Below are positions 1-9,564 of a stretch of DNA of 64,000 nt, piece after piece. The stretch comes from Halovivax ruber XH-70 (GTDB lineage: Archaea > Halobacteriota > Halobacteria > Halobacteriales > Natrialbaceae), in NCBI RefSeq assembly GCF_000328525.1, contig NC_019964.1:992001-1056000 (forward strand). The letters run 5' to 3'. The notes beneath the pieces were generated by a model. That model saw nothing but the letters and a program-made list of their open reading frames with translations. It searched no databases and was not told where the DNA came from. Both the position numbers and the translations under genes were made by a program. The number at the start of each line of letters is the position of its first letter. Within the stretch, counting starts at the first letter, position 1.

Positions 1-467
1 GAGCCGCGCCGGTGCCACGTCCCGATCACACCGATAGCACTCCTGATCGTGAGCCGTATCGCCGGTCCCGTCACGCTCTCGCTCGACGGATTTCATCCGA
101 GCACCTCGCAGTTCTGTCGGTCGAACTGCTCGAAGCGACTCGGCCCCCAATCCCGGAAAACGAAGCTTCGAGACGGGTAGCGATACGACTCTCTAGGCAA
201 CGGCCGTGCGAGACCTTTTTGTCTCGATGGTGTGTTGCGGAACATGGCTGACAAAATCCCGTGAAGGATTTGGAAGCCACGTCTCGGGTGCTCTAACACC
301 CGGGGCACTTTCGTACCCGTGCGGACGCGGCTTCCGTGCGAATGGTCGACGTAATGGATAATATAGCTACTGGTTAGCGGATAGGATCAAGCGAACAGTG
401 ACCCAAATAGAATGGCTGGTCGTGCTCTCGAACCTGGTCACTCCAGCTTGCAGAACTGGTGCATTCG
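1..467. other. Leading region without a recognisable gene
   Basis: Open frames on both strands are short and give proline/arginine/serine-rich translations typical of non-coding frames in GC-rich DNA; none resembles a family I know. A perfect 6-bp hairpin with a T-rich loop (CGAGAC, loop CTTTTT, GTCTCG) lies at 209-226, and a larger possible fold lies at 272-335. An AT-rich stretch (about 355-372) resembles a TATA element, but no convincing start codon follows it. The HTH-10 gene on the minus strand ends at 468. Confidence 0.5.
272..335. other. Possible structured RNA or complex hairpin element
   Basis: GGAAGCC (272-278) pairs with GGCTTCC (329-335), and the helix continues with CGTC/GACG after one mismatch. 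Inside sits a perfect hairpin CGGGTG-ctctaa-CACCCG and a shorter GCAC/GTGC pairing, giving a three-way-junction-like fold. No gene spans it. It matches no tRNA cloverleaf (no T-loop consensus) and no small RNA I recognise. GC-rich DNA forms hairpins by chance, so this is only a candidate. Confidence 0.25.
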
Positions 468-1118
468 CTACCGATGCGCCGATCGCTCGACGTACGCGTC
501 GATCACTTTCTGCTCGGCACGTCGGAGGTGTTCGGCCGCCGTTCGGCGGGTGACGTCCAGCTCCGTCCCGATGGCCTCGGCGGTCACCTCGCGCGGTCGC
601 TCGTAGTAGCCGCGTTCGTGGGCGGTCGTGAGCGCTTCCCGTTGCCGTGGTGACAGCGTCGGCGCCGTGTCGAACGGGGACCGCCCCCGGTTTTCACCCG
701 CGTCCGGCTGGTCGAACGAGCGCTTGGATTCGACGGTGACCGAACTCTCGTCGACGAGATCGCGGTACAGCGCTGTGAGGTCGTCCGGGTCGAGTGCGAG
801 CACCTGGACGAGCTTGGTACCGCGTTCGTACCGTAGCGGCGGGACGAGGAGACACCCGTGTCGCCGGAGGGAGCGATCCACAGTGCCGCCCTCCTCGCCG
901 AGGCAGTCCGCGGTGACGGCCAGGGTTCGATCGCCGCGGTCGATTCGGTCACCGACGCCGACACGTTCGTCGACAGCCGCGAGGACGGCGGTCGGGTCGC
1001 CGCGGATCGAGAGCAGGTCCGCGTGGTCGTTACACCAGAGTGCGACGGTGGTGTCGGTCCCGGCCGTCGGCTCGCCGTACGGACCGGCGGGTTCGAGGCG
1101 GAACGTCGCTTCGTGCAT
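468..1118 (-). CDS. HTH-10 (bat-type) transcriptional regulator, probable regulator of hut
   Basis: A 216-residue protein. The N-terminal about 145 residues form the haloarchaeal HTH-10-associated sensory region, and residues about 153-210 are the bat-type helix-turn-helix: LSPRQREAL, then a [10 protein letters not shown] segment, then a recognition-helix region with [15 protein letters not shown]. The frame is open far upstream (to about 2150), but only because it is antisense to hutU; the start at 1118 gives the normal family length and N-terminus. It is divergent from hutU with an 84-bp gap that holds a palindrome, so control of the histidine-use operon is a sensible inference. This is not shown by sequence. 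The effector is unknown. Confidence 0.8.
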   Translation of the reverse strand: MHEATFRLEPAGPYGEPTAGTDTTVALWCNDHADLLSIRGDPTAVLAAVDERVGVGDRIDRGDRTLAVTADCLGEEGGTVDRSLRRHGCLLVPPLRYERGTKLVQVLALDPDDLTALYRDLVDESSVTVESKRSFDQPDAGENRGRSPFDTAPTLSPRQREALTTAHERGYYERPREVTAEAIGTELDVTRRTAAEHLRRAEQKVIDAYVERSAHR

Positions 1119-1147
1119 GCAGGCGACTCGTCCCGGACGTACTTCAA

Positions 1148-1166
1148 CCCACCTCCATGCGGTGGG
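1148..1166. promoter_or_regulatory. Palindrome in the regulator-hutU intergenic region
   Basis: CCCACC and GGTGGG form a perfect inverted repeat around a 7-base centre, placed between the divergent HTH-10 regulator and hutU, 37 bases upstream of the hutU start. Its position suits an operator for the regulator or a bidirectional control element. No binding data can be read from sequence. Confidence 0.35.
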
Positions 1167-1202
1167 GTGAGACGTTTTGACGGACGCGGTCGAGAGACAG
1201 GT

Positions 1203-2939
1203 ATGCAGGACACTTCCGAGCCGTTCGACCGTGGTGAGCCCAGCGACACCTGGCGGGCGTACCAGGGTGCGTCGACTGGCACCGAGATCGAGTGCGAGGG
1301 GTGGCGTCAGGAGGCCGCCCTCCGGATGCTCAACAACAACCTCGATCCCGAGGTGGCCGAGAAACCCGAGGAGCTCGTCGTCTACGGCGGGACCGGGAGC
1401 GCGGCCCGGAGCTGGGATGCCTACGACGCCATCGTCGAGGAGTTGCGGGATCTCGCGGACGACGAGACGCTGCTCGTCCAGAGCGGCAAGCCAGTCGGGC
1501 GCTTTCGGACGCACGAGCGGGCCCCGCGGGTGCTGATCGCCAATTCGAATCTCGTGGGGAAGTGGGACGACTGGGAGCACTTCCACGAGCTCGAAGCCGA
1601 GGGCAAGATCATGTACGGCCAGATGACCGCGGGGTCGTGGGCGTACATCGGCACGCAGGGGATCATCCAGGGAACCTACGAGACGCTCGCCGCGCTCGCA
1701 CGCGCAGAGTACGACGAGACGGACCTCGAGGGTCGCATCGTCGTCACCGGTGGGCTCGGCGGAATGGGCGGCGCCCAGCCGCTGGCCGTCACCATGAACG
1801 GCGGCGTCTGCATCGCGGCGGAGGTCGACGAGGAGCGCATCGACCGCCGGATCGAGACGGGCTACTGTCAGGAGAAGACCGACGACCTCGACGAAGCCAT
1901 CGAGCGCGCCGAGGCGGCCGCCGCGGCGGGTGAATCGTACAGCGTCGGCGTGCACATGAACGCCGCGGACATGCTCGAAGCGATGCTCGAACGCGAGTTC
2001 GTGCCCGACATCGTCACCGACCAGACGAGCGCCCACGACGCCCTCGAGGGCTACTATCCGTCGGGGTACACCGTCGCCGAGGCCGACTCGCTCCGCGACG
2101 AGGATCCGGATCGCTACGTCGAAGAGAGCATCGACACGATGGAACGCCACGTCCAGGGTATCCTCGACCTGCAGGAATGCGGCGCGATCGCCTTCGAGTA
2201 CGGGAACAACATTCGTGGCCAGGTACAGGACGAGCGCGGGATGGAAACGGCGTTCGACTTCCCCGGCTTCGTCCCAGCGTACATCCGCCCGCAGTTCTGC
2301 GAGGGCCGTGGCCCCTTCCGCTGGGCCGCGCTCTCCGGCGATCCCGAGGACATCTACCGCACGGACGAGGCCGTCCTCGACCTGTTCCCCGAGAAGGAGT
2401 CGTTAGGGCGCTGGATCGAACTCGCCCAGGAGCAGGTACAGTTCCAGGGACTGCCGTCGCGGGTGTGCTGGCTGGGGTATCACACTGGTGAAGATGGGCT
2501 TACCGAGCGCGCCCGCTTCGCCCTGCGGATCAACGACCTCGTCCGCGAGGGTGAGATCACGGCGCCGATCGTCGTCACCCGCGATCACCTGGACGCCGGT
2601 TCCGTCGCGAGCCCCAACCGCGAGACCGAGGCCATGCGCGACGGCACCGACGCCGTGGCCGACTGGCCGATCCTGAACGCCCTGCTCAACTGCGCGGCGG
2701 GCGCGGACATCGTCTCGGTTCACGACGGTGGCGGCGTCGGCATCGGCAACGCCCTGCACACGAACAACCACGTCGTCCTCGACGGGACGGAGCAGGCGGC
2801 CGAGACCGCGAAGCGCGTGTTCACGACGGATCCCGGGATGGGCGTGATTCGCCACGCCGACGCGGGCTACGAGGAGGCCCTCGACACCGCTCGCGAGTCG
2901 GACGTCGCGATCCCCATGCGCGATCGAGGTGGTGACTGA
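1203..2939 (+). CDS. hutU: Urocanate hydratase (urocanase)
   Basis: A 578-residue cytosolic enzyme that adds water to urocanate to give imidazolonepropionate, the second step of histidine degradation, with tightly bound NAD+. The glycine-rich NAD-binding segment [14 protein letters not shown] is clear, as are the family segments [17 protein letters not shown] and [10 protein letters not shown], and the C-terminal [11 protein letters not shown]. The frame is open from 858, but residues before the start at 1203 do not match the family, and [12 protein letters not shown] begins at a position giving the usual haloarchaeal length. It is first in a compact operon: its stop overlaps the hutG start by one base (TGATG), so translation is probably coupled. 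Confidence 0.95.
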   Translation: MQDTSEPFDRGEPSDTWRAYQGASTGTEIECEGWRQEAALRMLNNNLDPEVAEKPEELVVYGGTGSAARSWDAYDAIVEELRDLADDETLLVQSGKPVGRFRTHERAPRVLIANSNLVGKWDDWEHFHELEAEGKIMYGQMTAGSWAYIGTQGIIQGTYETLAALARAEYDETDLEGRIVVTGGLGGMGGAQPLAVTMNGGVCIAAEVDEERIDRRIETGYCQEKTDDLDEAIERAEAAAAAGESYSVGVHMNAADMLEAMLEREFVPDIVTDQTSAHDALEGYYPSGYTVAEADSLRDEDPDRYVEESIDTMERHVQGILDLQECGAIAFEYGNNIRGQVQDERGMETAFDFPGFVPAYIRPQFCEGRGPFRWAALSGDPEDIYRTDEAVLDLFPEKESLGRWIELAQEQVQFQGLPSRVCWLGYHTGEDGLTERARFALRINDLVREGEITAPIVVTRDHLDAGSVASPNRETEAMRDGTDAVADWPILNALLNCAAGADIVSVHDGGGVGIGNALHTNNHVVLDGTEQAAETAKRVFTTDPGMGVIRHADAGYEEALDTARESDVAIPMRDRGGD

Positions 2940-3931
2940 TGGCCGAAGCCACGATTTCGAACCCACCGGCCTGGGAGTCGTCGGCGACCGACCCGAACGA
3001 CGAGACGTTCGGCGACGTGATCGAGTCCGCGACCCTGGACGCGGCGGGCACACCGGCGGACGTGACGACCGCAGGCGAGTTCGACGCCGTCCTCCTCGGC
3101 GAACCGTACGACGGCGCCGTCATCGGCCGGCGCGGAGCTCGTGAGGGGCCCGGTGCGATTCGCGAGGCGCTGGCCGGCGTCAAGACGCATCACGTCGACG
3201 CGGGTCCCGTCGGGCGCGTGGGGGACCTGGGCGACGTGGCATGGCCGACGGACGCCGTGGATCTCGACGAGCAGGCCGACGTCGCCGCCGTCCAGGCACT
3301 CACCGAGTCGGTGACCGCCGACCTCCACGCGACCGACGCCCTGCCCGTCTTCCTCGGTGGCGACAACTCGCTCACCGTCCCGAACGTCGCGCCCCTCCTC
3401 GAGTCGGGGTCGGTCGGCGTCCTCAACTTCGACGCCCACCTCGACGTGCGCGAGCCCGCGGATGGGCCGTCTTCCGGGACGCCCTACCGGCAGTTGCACG
3501 ACCGCGGCCTCGACGCCTACGCCGTCGTCGGTGCGCGCCACTTCGAGACGTCGACGACGTACGTCGAGTGGCTCCAGGGCGAAGGCGGTGCGGTGGTGAC
3601 CGCGGAGGCCGTCGGCGAGGATCGCGACGCGGCGCTCGACCGGGCGTTGCGGACGGTCTCCGGCGTGGACTACCTCTACGTCAGCGTCGACCTGGACGTC
3701 CTCGATGCGCCGGCGGCGCCGGGGGTCAGCGCGCCGACGCCCGGTGGCCTCACCGCACGGGAACTCTTCGCGTGTGTGCGAGAAGCCTGCGCCGACGATC
3801 GCCTCGCCGGGTTCGAGGTTGTCGAGTGCGCGCCCGGCCTGGACGACGGCGATCGAACGGCGCGGGCCGCCGCCCGGACGGTCGTGCATGGCCTCGCCGG
3901 CTACGGTGCCGGGGGTGAGGCCAGTGTCTGA
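2939..3931 (+). CDS. hutG: Formimidoylglutamase (arginase/agmatinase/ureohydrolase family)
   Basis: A 330-residue ureohydrolase-fold enzyme that hydrolyses N-formimidoyl-L-glutamate to glutamate and formamide, the last step of this pathway. The manganese-binding motifs of the family are present in order: [16 protein letters not shown] and SVDLDVLD. It starts at the stop of hutU and its 3' end overlaps the hutI start by 8 bases. Position between hutU and hutI, together with the motif set, makes HutG much more likely than agmatinase. The sequence is long for the family at the N-terminus (about 35 residues before the core), as is common in haloarchaea. Confidence 0.93.
   Translation: MAEATISNPPAWESSATDPNDETFGDVIESATLDAAGTPADVTTAGEFDAVLLGEPYDGAVIGRRGAREGPGAIREALAGVKTHHVDAGPVGRVGDLGDVAWPTDAVDLDEQADVAAVQALTESVTADLHATDALPVFLGGDNSLTVPNVAPLLESGSVGVLNFDAHLDVREPADGPSSGTPYRQLHDRGLDAYAVVGARHFETSTTYVEWLQGEGGAVVTAEAVGEDRDAALDRALRTVSGVDYLYVSVDLDVLDAPAAPGVSAPTPGGLTARELFACVREACADDRLAGFEVVECAPGLDDGDRTARAAARTVVHGLAGYGAGGEASV
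3914..3918 (+). promoter_or_regulatory. Shine-Dalgarno site supporting the GTG start of hutI
   Basis: GGTGA, inside a G-run at 3911-3920, lies five bases before the GTG at 3924 and can pair with the 3' end of archaeal 16S rRNA. This decides the hutI start. The frame is open far upstream inside hutG, and no ATG near the right place gives the family N-terminus. Confidence 0.55.
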
Positions 3932-5186
3932 ACTCGACGCGGTCGTCCACGACGCCGCGGAGGTCGTCGTCGGTCCGGACTCGGACGCCACCGGCACGGA
4001 CGTGACCCTCGAACGGTACGAGGACGCCGCCGTCGCGATCGTCGACGGGTCAGTGGCTGCCGTCGGGCCCACGGACGAGGTGACGCGCGAGTACCCGCCG
4101 GCGAACGCCGAGACGGCCGTCGACGCCACTGGCCGGAGCGTGATCCCCGGCTTCGTCGACTCACACACCCACAGCGTCTTCGCTGGCGATCGCTCCGACG
4201 AGTTCGCCGCCCGGCTTCGGGGGGCGGACTACCAGGAGATCCTGGCCGAGGGTGGCGGCATCCTCCGGACTGTTCGCGCCGTTCGCGAAGCGAGCGACGA
4301 CGAACTCGTCGCGAACCTGACGGCCCAGCTCGATGCGGCTCTCGAACACGGGACGACGACGATCGAGGTCAAGTCCGGTTACGGGCTCGACCGCGAGACG
4401 GAGCTTCGCCTGCTCGCGGCCATCGACCGGGCGGGCGAGTCGCATCCGGTCGACGTGGTTCCGACGTTCATGGGCGCCCACGCCGTCCCCGAAGACGAGG
4501 ACGCAGCGGGGTACACCCAGCGGGTGATCGACGAGCAACTCCCGGCCGTCGCCGACCAGGGCATCGCGACCTTCTGCGACGTCTTCTGCGAGGAGGACGT
4601 CTTCACGCCCGAGCAGAGCCGCCGGATTCTGGAAGCGGGTCGCGAACACGGACTCACCCCGAAGATTCACGCAGAGGAGTTCGCCCGCACCGGCGGCGCC
4701 CAGATTGGGGCGGACGTCGGGGCCGTCAGCGCCGATCACCTCCTGCGTGCGACGGACGAGGACGCCGCGGCGCTCGCCGAGGCCGACGTGGTTGCGACCC
4801 TGCTTCCCGCGGCGGCGTTCTCGCTCGACACGGAGTACGCCGATCCGACGCAGTTCCGCGAGGCGGGTGCGACCGTCGCGCTGGCCTCCGACTTCAACCC
4901 AAACTGTCACGCACAGTCGATGGGGTTTACCGTCGCGCTGGCCTGTGCGAAGATGAAGATGACCCCCGAAGCCGCGCTTACAGCGGCCACCCGCGGCGGC
5001 GCGCGAGCACTCGACGCCGGCGACGGCGGAGCGAGCGGTGTTCCCACGGCCGCCGGTACGATTCGCCCCGGCGCTCCCGGTGATCTGCTCGTACTCGACG
5101 CACCGAGTTACGTCCACGTTCCCTACAGCTTCGGCGTGAATCGCGTCGACACCGTCCTCAAGGGAGGCGAGCGCGTCCATGGGTGA
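3924..5186 (+). CDS. hutI: Imidazolonepropionase
   Basis: A 420-residue amidohydrolase-superfamily enzyme opening the imidazolone ring to N-formimidoyl-L-glutamate. The metal ligands are visible: DSHTHSVF (HxH motif), KSGYGL, KIHAEEF, and ASDFNPN near the C-terminus carrying the family Asp. SADHLL follows the third motif. The GTG start gives VSELDAVV and overlaps the end of hutG by 8 bases; the C-terminus overlaps hutH by 8 bases. The four hut genes are therefore a single translationally coupled unit. Confidence 0.93.
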   Translation: MSELDAVVHDAAEVVVGPDSDATGTDVTLERYEDAAVAIVDGSVAAVGPTDEVTREYPPANAETAVDATGRSVIPGFVDSHTHSVFAGDRSDEFAARLRGADYQEILAEGGGILRTVRAVREASDDELVANLTAQLDAALEHGTTTIEVKSGYGLDRETELRLLAAIDRAGESHPVDVVPTFMGAHAVPEDEDAAGYTQRVIDEQLPAVADQGIATFCDVFCEEDVFTPEQSRRILEAGREHGLTPKIHAEEFARTGGAQIGADVGAVSADHLLRATDEDAAALAEADVVATLLPAAAFSLDTEYADPTQFREAGATVALASDFNPNCHAQSMGFTVALACAKMKMTPEAALTAATRGGARALDAGDGGASGVPTAAGTIRPGAPGDLLVLDAPSYVHVPYSFGVNRVDTVLKGGERVHG

Positions 5187-6849
5187 GCCGACCGACCGCG
5201 CCCGGCGACCGACGGGGGACGACCCCGTTCGTGTCGACGGCGAGACGCTCACGCCTGCCGACGTCGAACGCGTCGCCAGACTCGGCGCGCCGGTCGAACT
5301 GACGGACGAGGCGATGGCGAACGTCCAGACCGCGCGAGAGCGAATCGAAGACGTCGTCGCCTCGGGCGAGCCAGTCTACGGCGTCAACACCGGGTTCGGC
5401 GAACTCGTCGACGAGCGGATCGAACCCGACGAACTCGAGCGACTCCAGCACAACCTGCTGCGGAGCCACGCCTCTGGCGCCGGCGACGAACTCGGTCGCG
5501 AGGCCGTGCGCGCGATGTTGGTCACCCGGCTGAACGCCCTCGCGAAGGGCCACTCCGGCGTCCGCCCGATCCTCGTCGACCATCTCGTGACGATGCTGAA
5601 CGAGGGGATTCACCCGGTCGTCCGGTCCCGGGGCAGCCTCGGCGCCAGTGGCGACCTCGCGCCCCTCTCGCACATGGCGCTGGTCCTGATCGGTGAGGGC
5701 GAAGCAATCGTCGACCGGAGCGATGGGGCGACCGATGGCCGCGATTCGGGTGCGGCCACCGACCGAGCCGACGAACCGATGACAGGCCGGCGACTTCCGG
5801 GCGACGAGGCGCTCGCGACCGCGGGGCTCGACCCGCTGTCGCTCGCCCCGAAGGAGGGGCTGGCGCTGATCAACGGCACGCAACTCACCGTCGGCCTGGC
5901 GGCGCTGCTCGTCGTCGACGCCGAACGCGTCGTCGAGGCGGCCGACGCGGCCGGCGCACTCACGACGGAGGTGACGATGGGTTCCACGGTTCCTTCCCAC
6001 CCCGTGCTGTCCGAGGTTCGTCCTCATTCGGGCCACCGCGAGAGCGCCAAGCGAATCCGGTCGTTGACGGCCGACTCGGAGATCGTCGAGTCCCATCGGA
6101 ACTGTGATCGGGTGCAGGACGCCTACTCGCTGCGGTGTCTCCCGCAGGTCCACGGCGCGGTTCGCGAGGCCGTGGCCCACCTCCGCGAAGCCGTCGCGAT
6201 CGAACTCAACAGCGCGACGGACAACCCGCTCGTCTTCGACGCCGACGATGCCGATCCGCGTGCGAGCGGGACGGATCGAGCGGCGGTCCTCTCCGGCGGC
6301 AACTTCCACGGCGAACCGCTCGCGCTCCGACTCGACTACATCACGGCGGCGCTGACCGAACTCGCCGCCATCAGCGAACGACGGGTCGACCGCCTCCTGA
6401 ACCCGAACCTCCAGGAGGATCACCTCCCACCGTTCCTGGCGACCGAGAGTGGCGTCGAGTCGGGCTACATGATCGCCCAGTACACCGCCGCGTCGCTGGT
6501 CAATGAGAACCGCTCGCTGGGTCGCGCCGCGACGGACAACACACCCGTCTCCGGCGGTCAGGAGGATCACGTCAGCATGAGCGCCCAGGCCGCCGATCAC
6601 GCTCGGACAGCACTCGCGAACGCACGCCACGTCGTCGCGACGGAGCTCTGCGCGGCCGCCGAGGCGGCCGAGTACGTCGACGACGACCTGACTCACGGCG
6701 TCGGCACCAGCGTCGTCTACGACCTGGTACGCGAGCGCGTCCCGCCGCTCGACGGCGACCGCCCGCTCACCGACGATATCGAGGCGGCGGCCGACGTGGT
6801 GGCGGACGGGACGCTCACTCGTGAACTCTGGTCGGTCGTGGAGTCGTAG
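5179..6849 (+). CDS. hutH: Histidine ammonia-lyase
   Basis: A 556-residue enzyme that removes ammonia from histidine to give urocanate, the first step of the pathway. The Ala156-Ser157-Gly158 triad within GSLGASGDLAPL cyclises to the MIO electrophile. Other family segments seen are YGVNTGFG, NGTQ, NSATDNPLVF, SGGNFHGEP and SGGQEDHVSM. Bacterial HutH is about 510 residues; the excess is mainly a charged loop at about residues 177-206, after the MIO region. It is last in the operon although it acts first. A 58-base gap follows before the next gene. Confidence 0.95.
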   Translation: MGEPTDRARRPTGDDPVRVDGETLTPADVERVARLGAPVELTDEAMANVQTARERIEDVVASGEPVYGVNTGFGELVDERIEPDELERLQHNLLRSHASGAGDELGREAVRAMLVTRLNALAKGHSGVRPILVDHLVTMLNEGIHPVVRSRGSLGASGDLAPLSHMALVLIGEGEAIVDRSDGATDGRDSGAATDRADEPMTGRRLPGDEALATAGLDPLSLAPKEGLALINGTQLTVGLAALLVVDAERVVEAADAAGALTTEVTMGSTVPSHPVLSEVRPHSGHRESAKRIRSLTADSEIVESHRNCDRVQDAYSLRCLPQVHGAVREAVAHLREAVAIELNSATDNPLVFDADDADPRASGTDRAAVLSGGNFHGEPLALRLDYITAALTELAAISERRVDRLLNPNLQEDHLPPFLATESGVESGYMIAQYTAASLVNENRSLGRAATDNTPVSGGQEDHVSMSAQAADHARTALANARHVVATELCAAAEAAEYVDDDLTHGVGTSVVYDLVRERVPPLDGDRPLTDDIEAAADVVADGTLTRELWSVVES

Positions 6850-6906
6850 CCGAGCGACCCGACCGACTGCGCAACGCACTTTTCCCGTCGTCCCGTCTCC
6901 CTGCCA

Positions 6907-7434
6907 ATGGCAGACGAGACACTACCGGAACCGGTGGACGCCGCACTCGCGGCCCACGATGCGTTCGAGCCGACCGACGACGGCTACGCCCTGACGACGA
7001 CGGTCTTCGACGCGCGAGTGACCGCGTCCGCGGCCGAGGCTGACCGCGATGGTGAATTTTCCGTCGTCGCCACGGTCCCGACGCTCTCGGCGGCGACCGT
7101 CGACGAAGTCGCCCGTGTGGTCGAAGACGACTGGTTCGAGACGTTCGATCGCCGTCTCGCGGACGTCTTCGGCGTCGCGACCACCAGCACGCACGACGAG
7201 CCGATCGTCGAGCGTGACGTTCCGGCTGGCGAGGTGACCGTGACGCTGAAGTACGTCTCGTGGGACGCCGCCGAGGGCGTTGCGGACGCGAAAGCGATGG
7301 TCGAGTTCGTCGAGGGGACGTACGCGCAGGGGCTCATACCCGGCTACGAGTATCGCGGCGAGGCGGCGACGCTCCGTACGAATGCACAGCAACGAGGTCA
7401 GGAGGCGGTCGACGACGGTGGATCGCCATTGTAA
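6907..7434 (+). CDS. DUF5813 family protein
   Basis: A 175-residue soluble, acidic protein that I recognise as the haloarchaeal DUF5813 family. It has no signal peptide, membrane helix or metal motif. Visible landmarks are an alternating beta-rich N-terminal half (TTTVFDARVTASA, EFSVVATVPTLSAATVDEVA), a central DDWFETFDRRL segment and a C-terminal EGTYAQGLIPGYEY segment. The function is unknown. It follows hutH in the same direction by 58 bases, but the spacer carries its own AT-containing segment, so co-transcription is uncertain. Confidence 0.75.
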   Translation: MADETLPEPVDAALAAHDAFEPTDDGYALTTTVFDARVTASAAEADRDGEFSVVATVPTLSAATVDEVARVVEDDWFETFDRRLADVFGVATTSTHDEPIVERDVPAGEVTVTLKYVSWDAAEGVADAKAMVEFVEGTYAQGLIPGYEYRGEAATLRTNAQQRGQEAVDDGGSPL

Positions 7435-7512
7435 GGAACCGGGGGCGGCCGGGCGGAAGCCGACGTGGTCGACGAGTCTGTGCCGTACTTGCGAGCAACG
7501 TGTCGGTCGCGA

Positions 7513-7743
7513 TCAGTCCATGGCGATGTAGGTTTGCGTGCCTTCGACGCCGTCGATCCCCTGGATCGCGGTCGCCGCGACGTCCTTGATGGCGGCCGGG
7601 GAGTCGACCGACGCCTTCGCGATGAGATCGACGTCGCCGGCGACAATATGGACGTCCGTGACGCCGTCGATGGCGTCGATCTCCCGGCGGAGTCGGTCGG
7701 CGTCGCCGGTGTTGGCCTTGACCATGACGTAGGCGGTCACCAT
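7513..7743 (-). CDS. Stand-alone Lrp/AsnC ligand-binding (RAM) domain protein
   Basis: A 76-residue protein made only of the effector-binding, dimerising alpha/beta domain of Lrp/AsnC regulators, with no DNA-binding helix-turn-helix. Landmarks are AYVMVKANTGD, GVTDVHIVAGDVDLIA and the C-terminal TQTYIAMD. Its ATG at 7743 overlaps the stop of the TrkA-like gene by one base (TGATG); a GTG one codon earlier is an alternative start. It is a close paralogue of the protein at 8579-8809 on the other side of that gene. The role may be amino-acid sensing or modulation of a partner protein; the partner cannot be read from sequence. Confidence 0.82.
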   Translation of the reverse strand: MVTAYVMVKANTGDADRLRREIDAIDGVTDVHIVAGDVDLIAKASVDSPAAIKDVAATAIQGIDGVEGTQTYIAMD

Positions 7744-8438
7744 CACTGGACACCTCCGAGGTCGACCGTCTGTTCGCCGTCGGCCTCGCCGACGACGATC
7801 TGGCGGACGTCGCTCAGGACCGTGAAGTCTGCAAGCACGACGAGTCGGTCACCGGCGGCGAGCGACTCGTCCGGGTGTGGGATCTCGAACGGTCCGTCCT
7901 CGGGGCCGTGTGCGAGGACCCGTGCGTCGGCGGGGAGTTCGAGTTCGCTGACGAGGTATCCCGCGACCGGGGACTCGGGCGTGACGGTGAGTTCGACGAG
8001 CTGGAGGTTCTGGGCGATGTCGGCAATTGCGCGGATCGTTCCGCCAAGCAGGGCGTTCTTCGCGCCGATCGCGCCGAGGCGTTCGGGGTAGATCACTTCG
8101 TCGACCTCGTCTGCGTACTTCCGGTAGATCTCTTCGCGATAGTCGTCGTCGATCCGCATCACCGTCCGACAACCCGCGTGTGAGGCGATCATACAGGCCG
8201 CGAAGTTCGCGTTGAGGTCGCTGGTGAGTGCTCCGACGGCGTCGGCGTCGTCGAGTCCAGCTGTCTCTAGGACTTCCGTTCGAGAGCCGTCCCCGGCGAT
8301 TACGTCGAGTCCAGCGTCCTCGGCGCGCCTGATTGTCGACTCGTCGCGCTCGATGACCGTGACGTCGTGGCCCTCCTCACGCAGGACCCGCGCGGTACGT
8401 AAGCCGACCCGGCCGGCACCAACGATAACAAACCGCAT
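7743..8438 (-). CDS. TrkA-family NAD-binding regulatory protein (TrkA-N plus TrkA-C)
   Basis: A 231-residue cytosolic protein with an N-terminal Rossmann fold (MRFVIVGAGRVGLRTA, then VTVIERDE) that binds NAD(H), and a C-terminal RCK_C/TrkA_C domain (about residues 145-225). Such proteins gate K+ transporters or other ion channels. No transporter lies nearby, so the partner is unknown. The start at 8438 rather than 8459 removes seven residues that precede the canonical Rossmann beta strand. It is the first gene of a two-gene unit with the RAM protein. Confidence 0.88.
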   Translation of the reverse strand: MRFVIVGAGRVGLRTARVLREEGHDVTVIERDESTIRRAEDAGLDVIAGDGSRTEVLETAGLDDADAVGALTSDLNANFAACMIASHAGCRTVMRIDDDYREEIYRKYADEVDEVIYPERLGAIGAKNALLGGTIRAIADIAQNLQLVELTVTPESPVAGYLVSELELPADARVLAHGPEDGPFEIPHPDESLAAGDRLVVLADFTVLSDVRQIVVGEADGEQTVDLGGVQ

Positions 8439-8546
8439 GGGTATGGGGTACGCGTGCACCCGTGAATAATGTTGCCCTCAGTCACACCTGTCTCGGGAAG
8501 TCCCGATGGTAATACCGGCATCTCAGGTGCTGAATTGTCCCAAACG

Positions 8547-8553
8547 CTTTAGT
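8547..8553 (+). promoter_or_regulatory. TATA-like box for the Lrp/RAM gene at 8579
   Basis: CTTTAGT lies 26-32 bases before the ATG at 8579. This is the spacing expected when transcription begins at or next to the start codon, so the mRNA is probably leaderless, as is common in haloarchaea. Confidence 0.4.
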
Positions 8554-8578
8554 CGTGACAAATGGTACCACGGGCCTA

Positions 8579-8809
8579 ATGGTCCACGCGTACGTGCTTG
8601 TGAAGACTTCGGCGGGCAAGTCGGCGGGACTGCTCGCGACGATCCGTTCGATCGAACTGATCTCCGACGCCCACATCGTCGCCGGAAACTACGACGTGAT
8701 CGCTGAAGTCGAGGCGGAGGCGGTACACGACGTGCTCGAGACCGTCTCGTCGGAGCTACAGTCGCTCGACGGGATTCTCGACACGAAGTCCTACGTCGCG
8801 ATGGACTGA
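8579..8809 (+). CDS. Stand-alone Lrp/AsnC ligand-binding (RAM) domain protein
   Basis: A 76-residue protein, again only the Lrp/AsnC ligand-binding domain (MVHAYVLVKTSAGK, DAHIVAGNYDVIAEV, TKSYVAMD). Length, domain borders and C-terminal motif match the protein at 7513-7743, so the two arose by duplication or belong to the same conserved haloarchaeal set. An upstream in-frame ATG at 8555 exists, but the TATA-like box and the homologous N-terminus favour 8579. It is divergent from the TrkA-like gene. Confidence 0.82.
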   Translation: MVHAYVLVKTSAGKSAGLLATIRSIELISDAHIVAGNYDVIAEVEAEAVHDVLETVSSELQSLDGILDTKSYVAMD

Positions 8810-8843
8810 GAAGGGCGGCCAGCGGCAGGTCTGGTGTCGACGA

Positions 8844-9437
8844 TCAGGATCGATCGGCTGCGAGTCGCTCGTCGAGGACGTCGAGTACGCGCTCGATGAC
8901 GTCTTCGGGCGAGCGCGTCGCGTCGATGCGGACGAACCGATTCGGTTCCGTCTCGATGAGTCGCTCGTAGTTCTCCTGGACGGCGGCGAGCATGGCTGCC
9001 CGCTCGAATTTGTTGGTCGCGCCGGCGCGGCTGGCGCCAGTCTCGGGATCGACGTCGAAGTACAGCGTGAGGTCAGGTTCGACAGTAAAGGCCGTGTGGA
9101 TCCCGCGGACGTACTCCACCGGGCGCGTGACGACACCGGCGAGGGTCGCGCCCTGGTAGGCGTAGCGCGAATCTGCGTACCGATCGGAGATGACGAGGTC
9201 GTCCCGTTCGAGCGCCGGCTCGATTACGCGCGAGAGGTGATCGGCGTGATCGGCGGTGTAGAGGAAGAGTTCGGCGAGCGGGTCGGCGTCGTCGTCGCCG
9301 ATCGACCGTGAGACGGCCTCGCCGTACCACGAGTCCGTCGGCTCCCGGGTGTACGTCGCGTCGGGGTACTCCGCCTGCAGCGCCTCCCACACCGTCGTCT
9401 TGCCGCTCCCGTCGATGCCCTCGAGCGTAACCAGCAT
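8844..9437 (-). CDS. tmk: Thymidylate kinase (dTMP kinase)
   Basis: A 197-residue P-loop kinase that phosphorylates dTMP to dTDP with ATP in the dTTP pathway. The Walker A motif GIDGSGKTT sits at residues 7-15; the DRY motif appears as [13 protein letters not shown], the segment that holds the lid and binds dTMP. Length is normal for the family. It is convergent with the RAM gene and divergent from the SDR gene at 9565. Confidence 0.93.
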   Translation of the reverse strand: MLVTLEGIDGSGKTTVWEALQAEYPDATYTREPTDSWYGEAVSRSIGDDDADPLAELFLYTADHADHLSRVIEPALERDDLVISDRYADSRYAYQGATLAGVVTRPVEYVRGIHTAFTVEPDLTLYFDVDPETGASRAGATNKFERAAMLAAVQENYERLIETEPNRFVRIDATRSPEDVIERVLDVLDERLAADRS

Positions 9438-9564
9438 GTGCGCGACTCACGGCGGCGGCTACATGATTCTGTCGAGTGGGCTACCGGGATGTAACAGGGA
9501 CTCCTCGTCTCCCGTCTCACGTGTCTGCAGTGAAGTATATCCGGCTGGCCCGCCTTTATTCGGT

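Noticed and set aside
1119-2150. Long minus-strand frame extending the HTH-10 gene through hutU to 2150 (560 codons)
   Set aside because: The extra part is antisense to hutU, is rich in Arg/Val/Asp of the kind produced by mirrored GC-rich codons, and has no family match. The start at 1118 gives a normal regulator.
2867-6879. Several long minus-strand frames antisense to hutG, hutI and hutH
   Set aside because: These are mirror frames of GC-rich genes, with no motif, no ribosome site and no continuity across gene borders.
7743-8438. TrkA gene as evidence of a complete Trk potassium transporter
   Set aside because: No TrkH/KtrB membrane subunit lies in the window; the protein could regulate another transporter.
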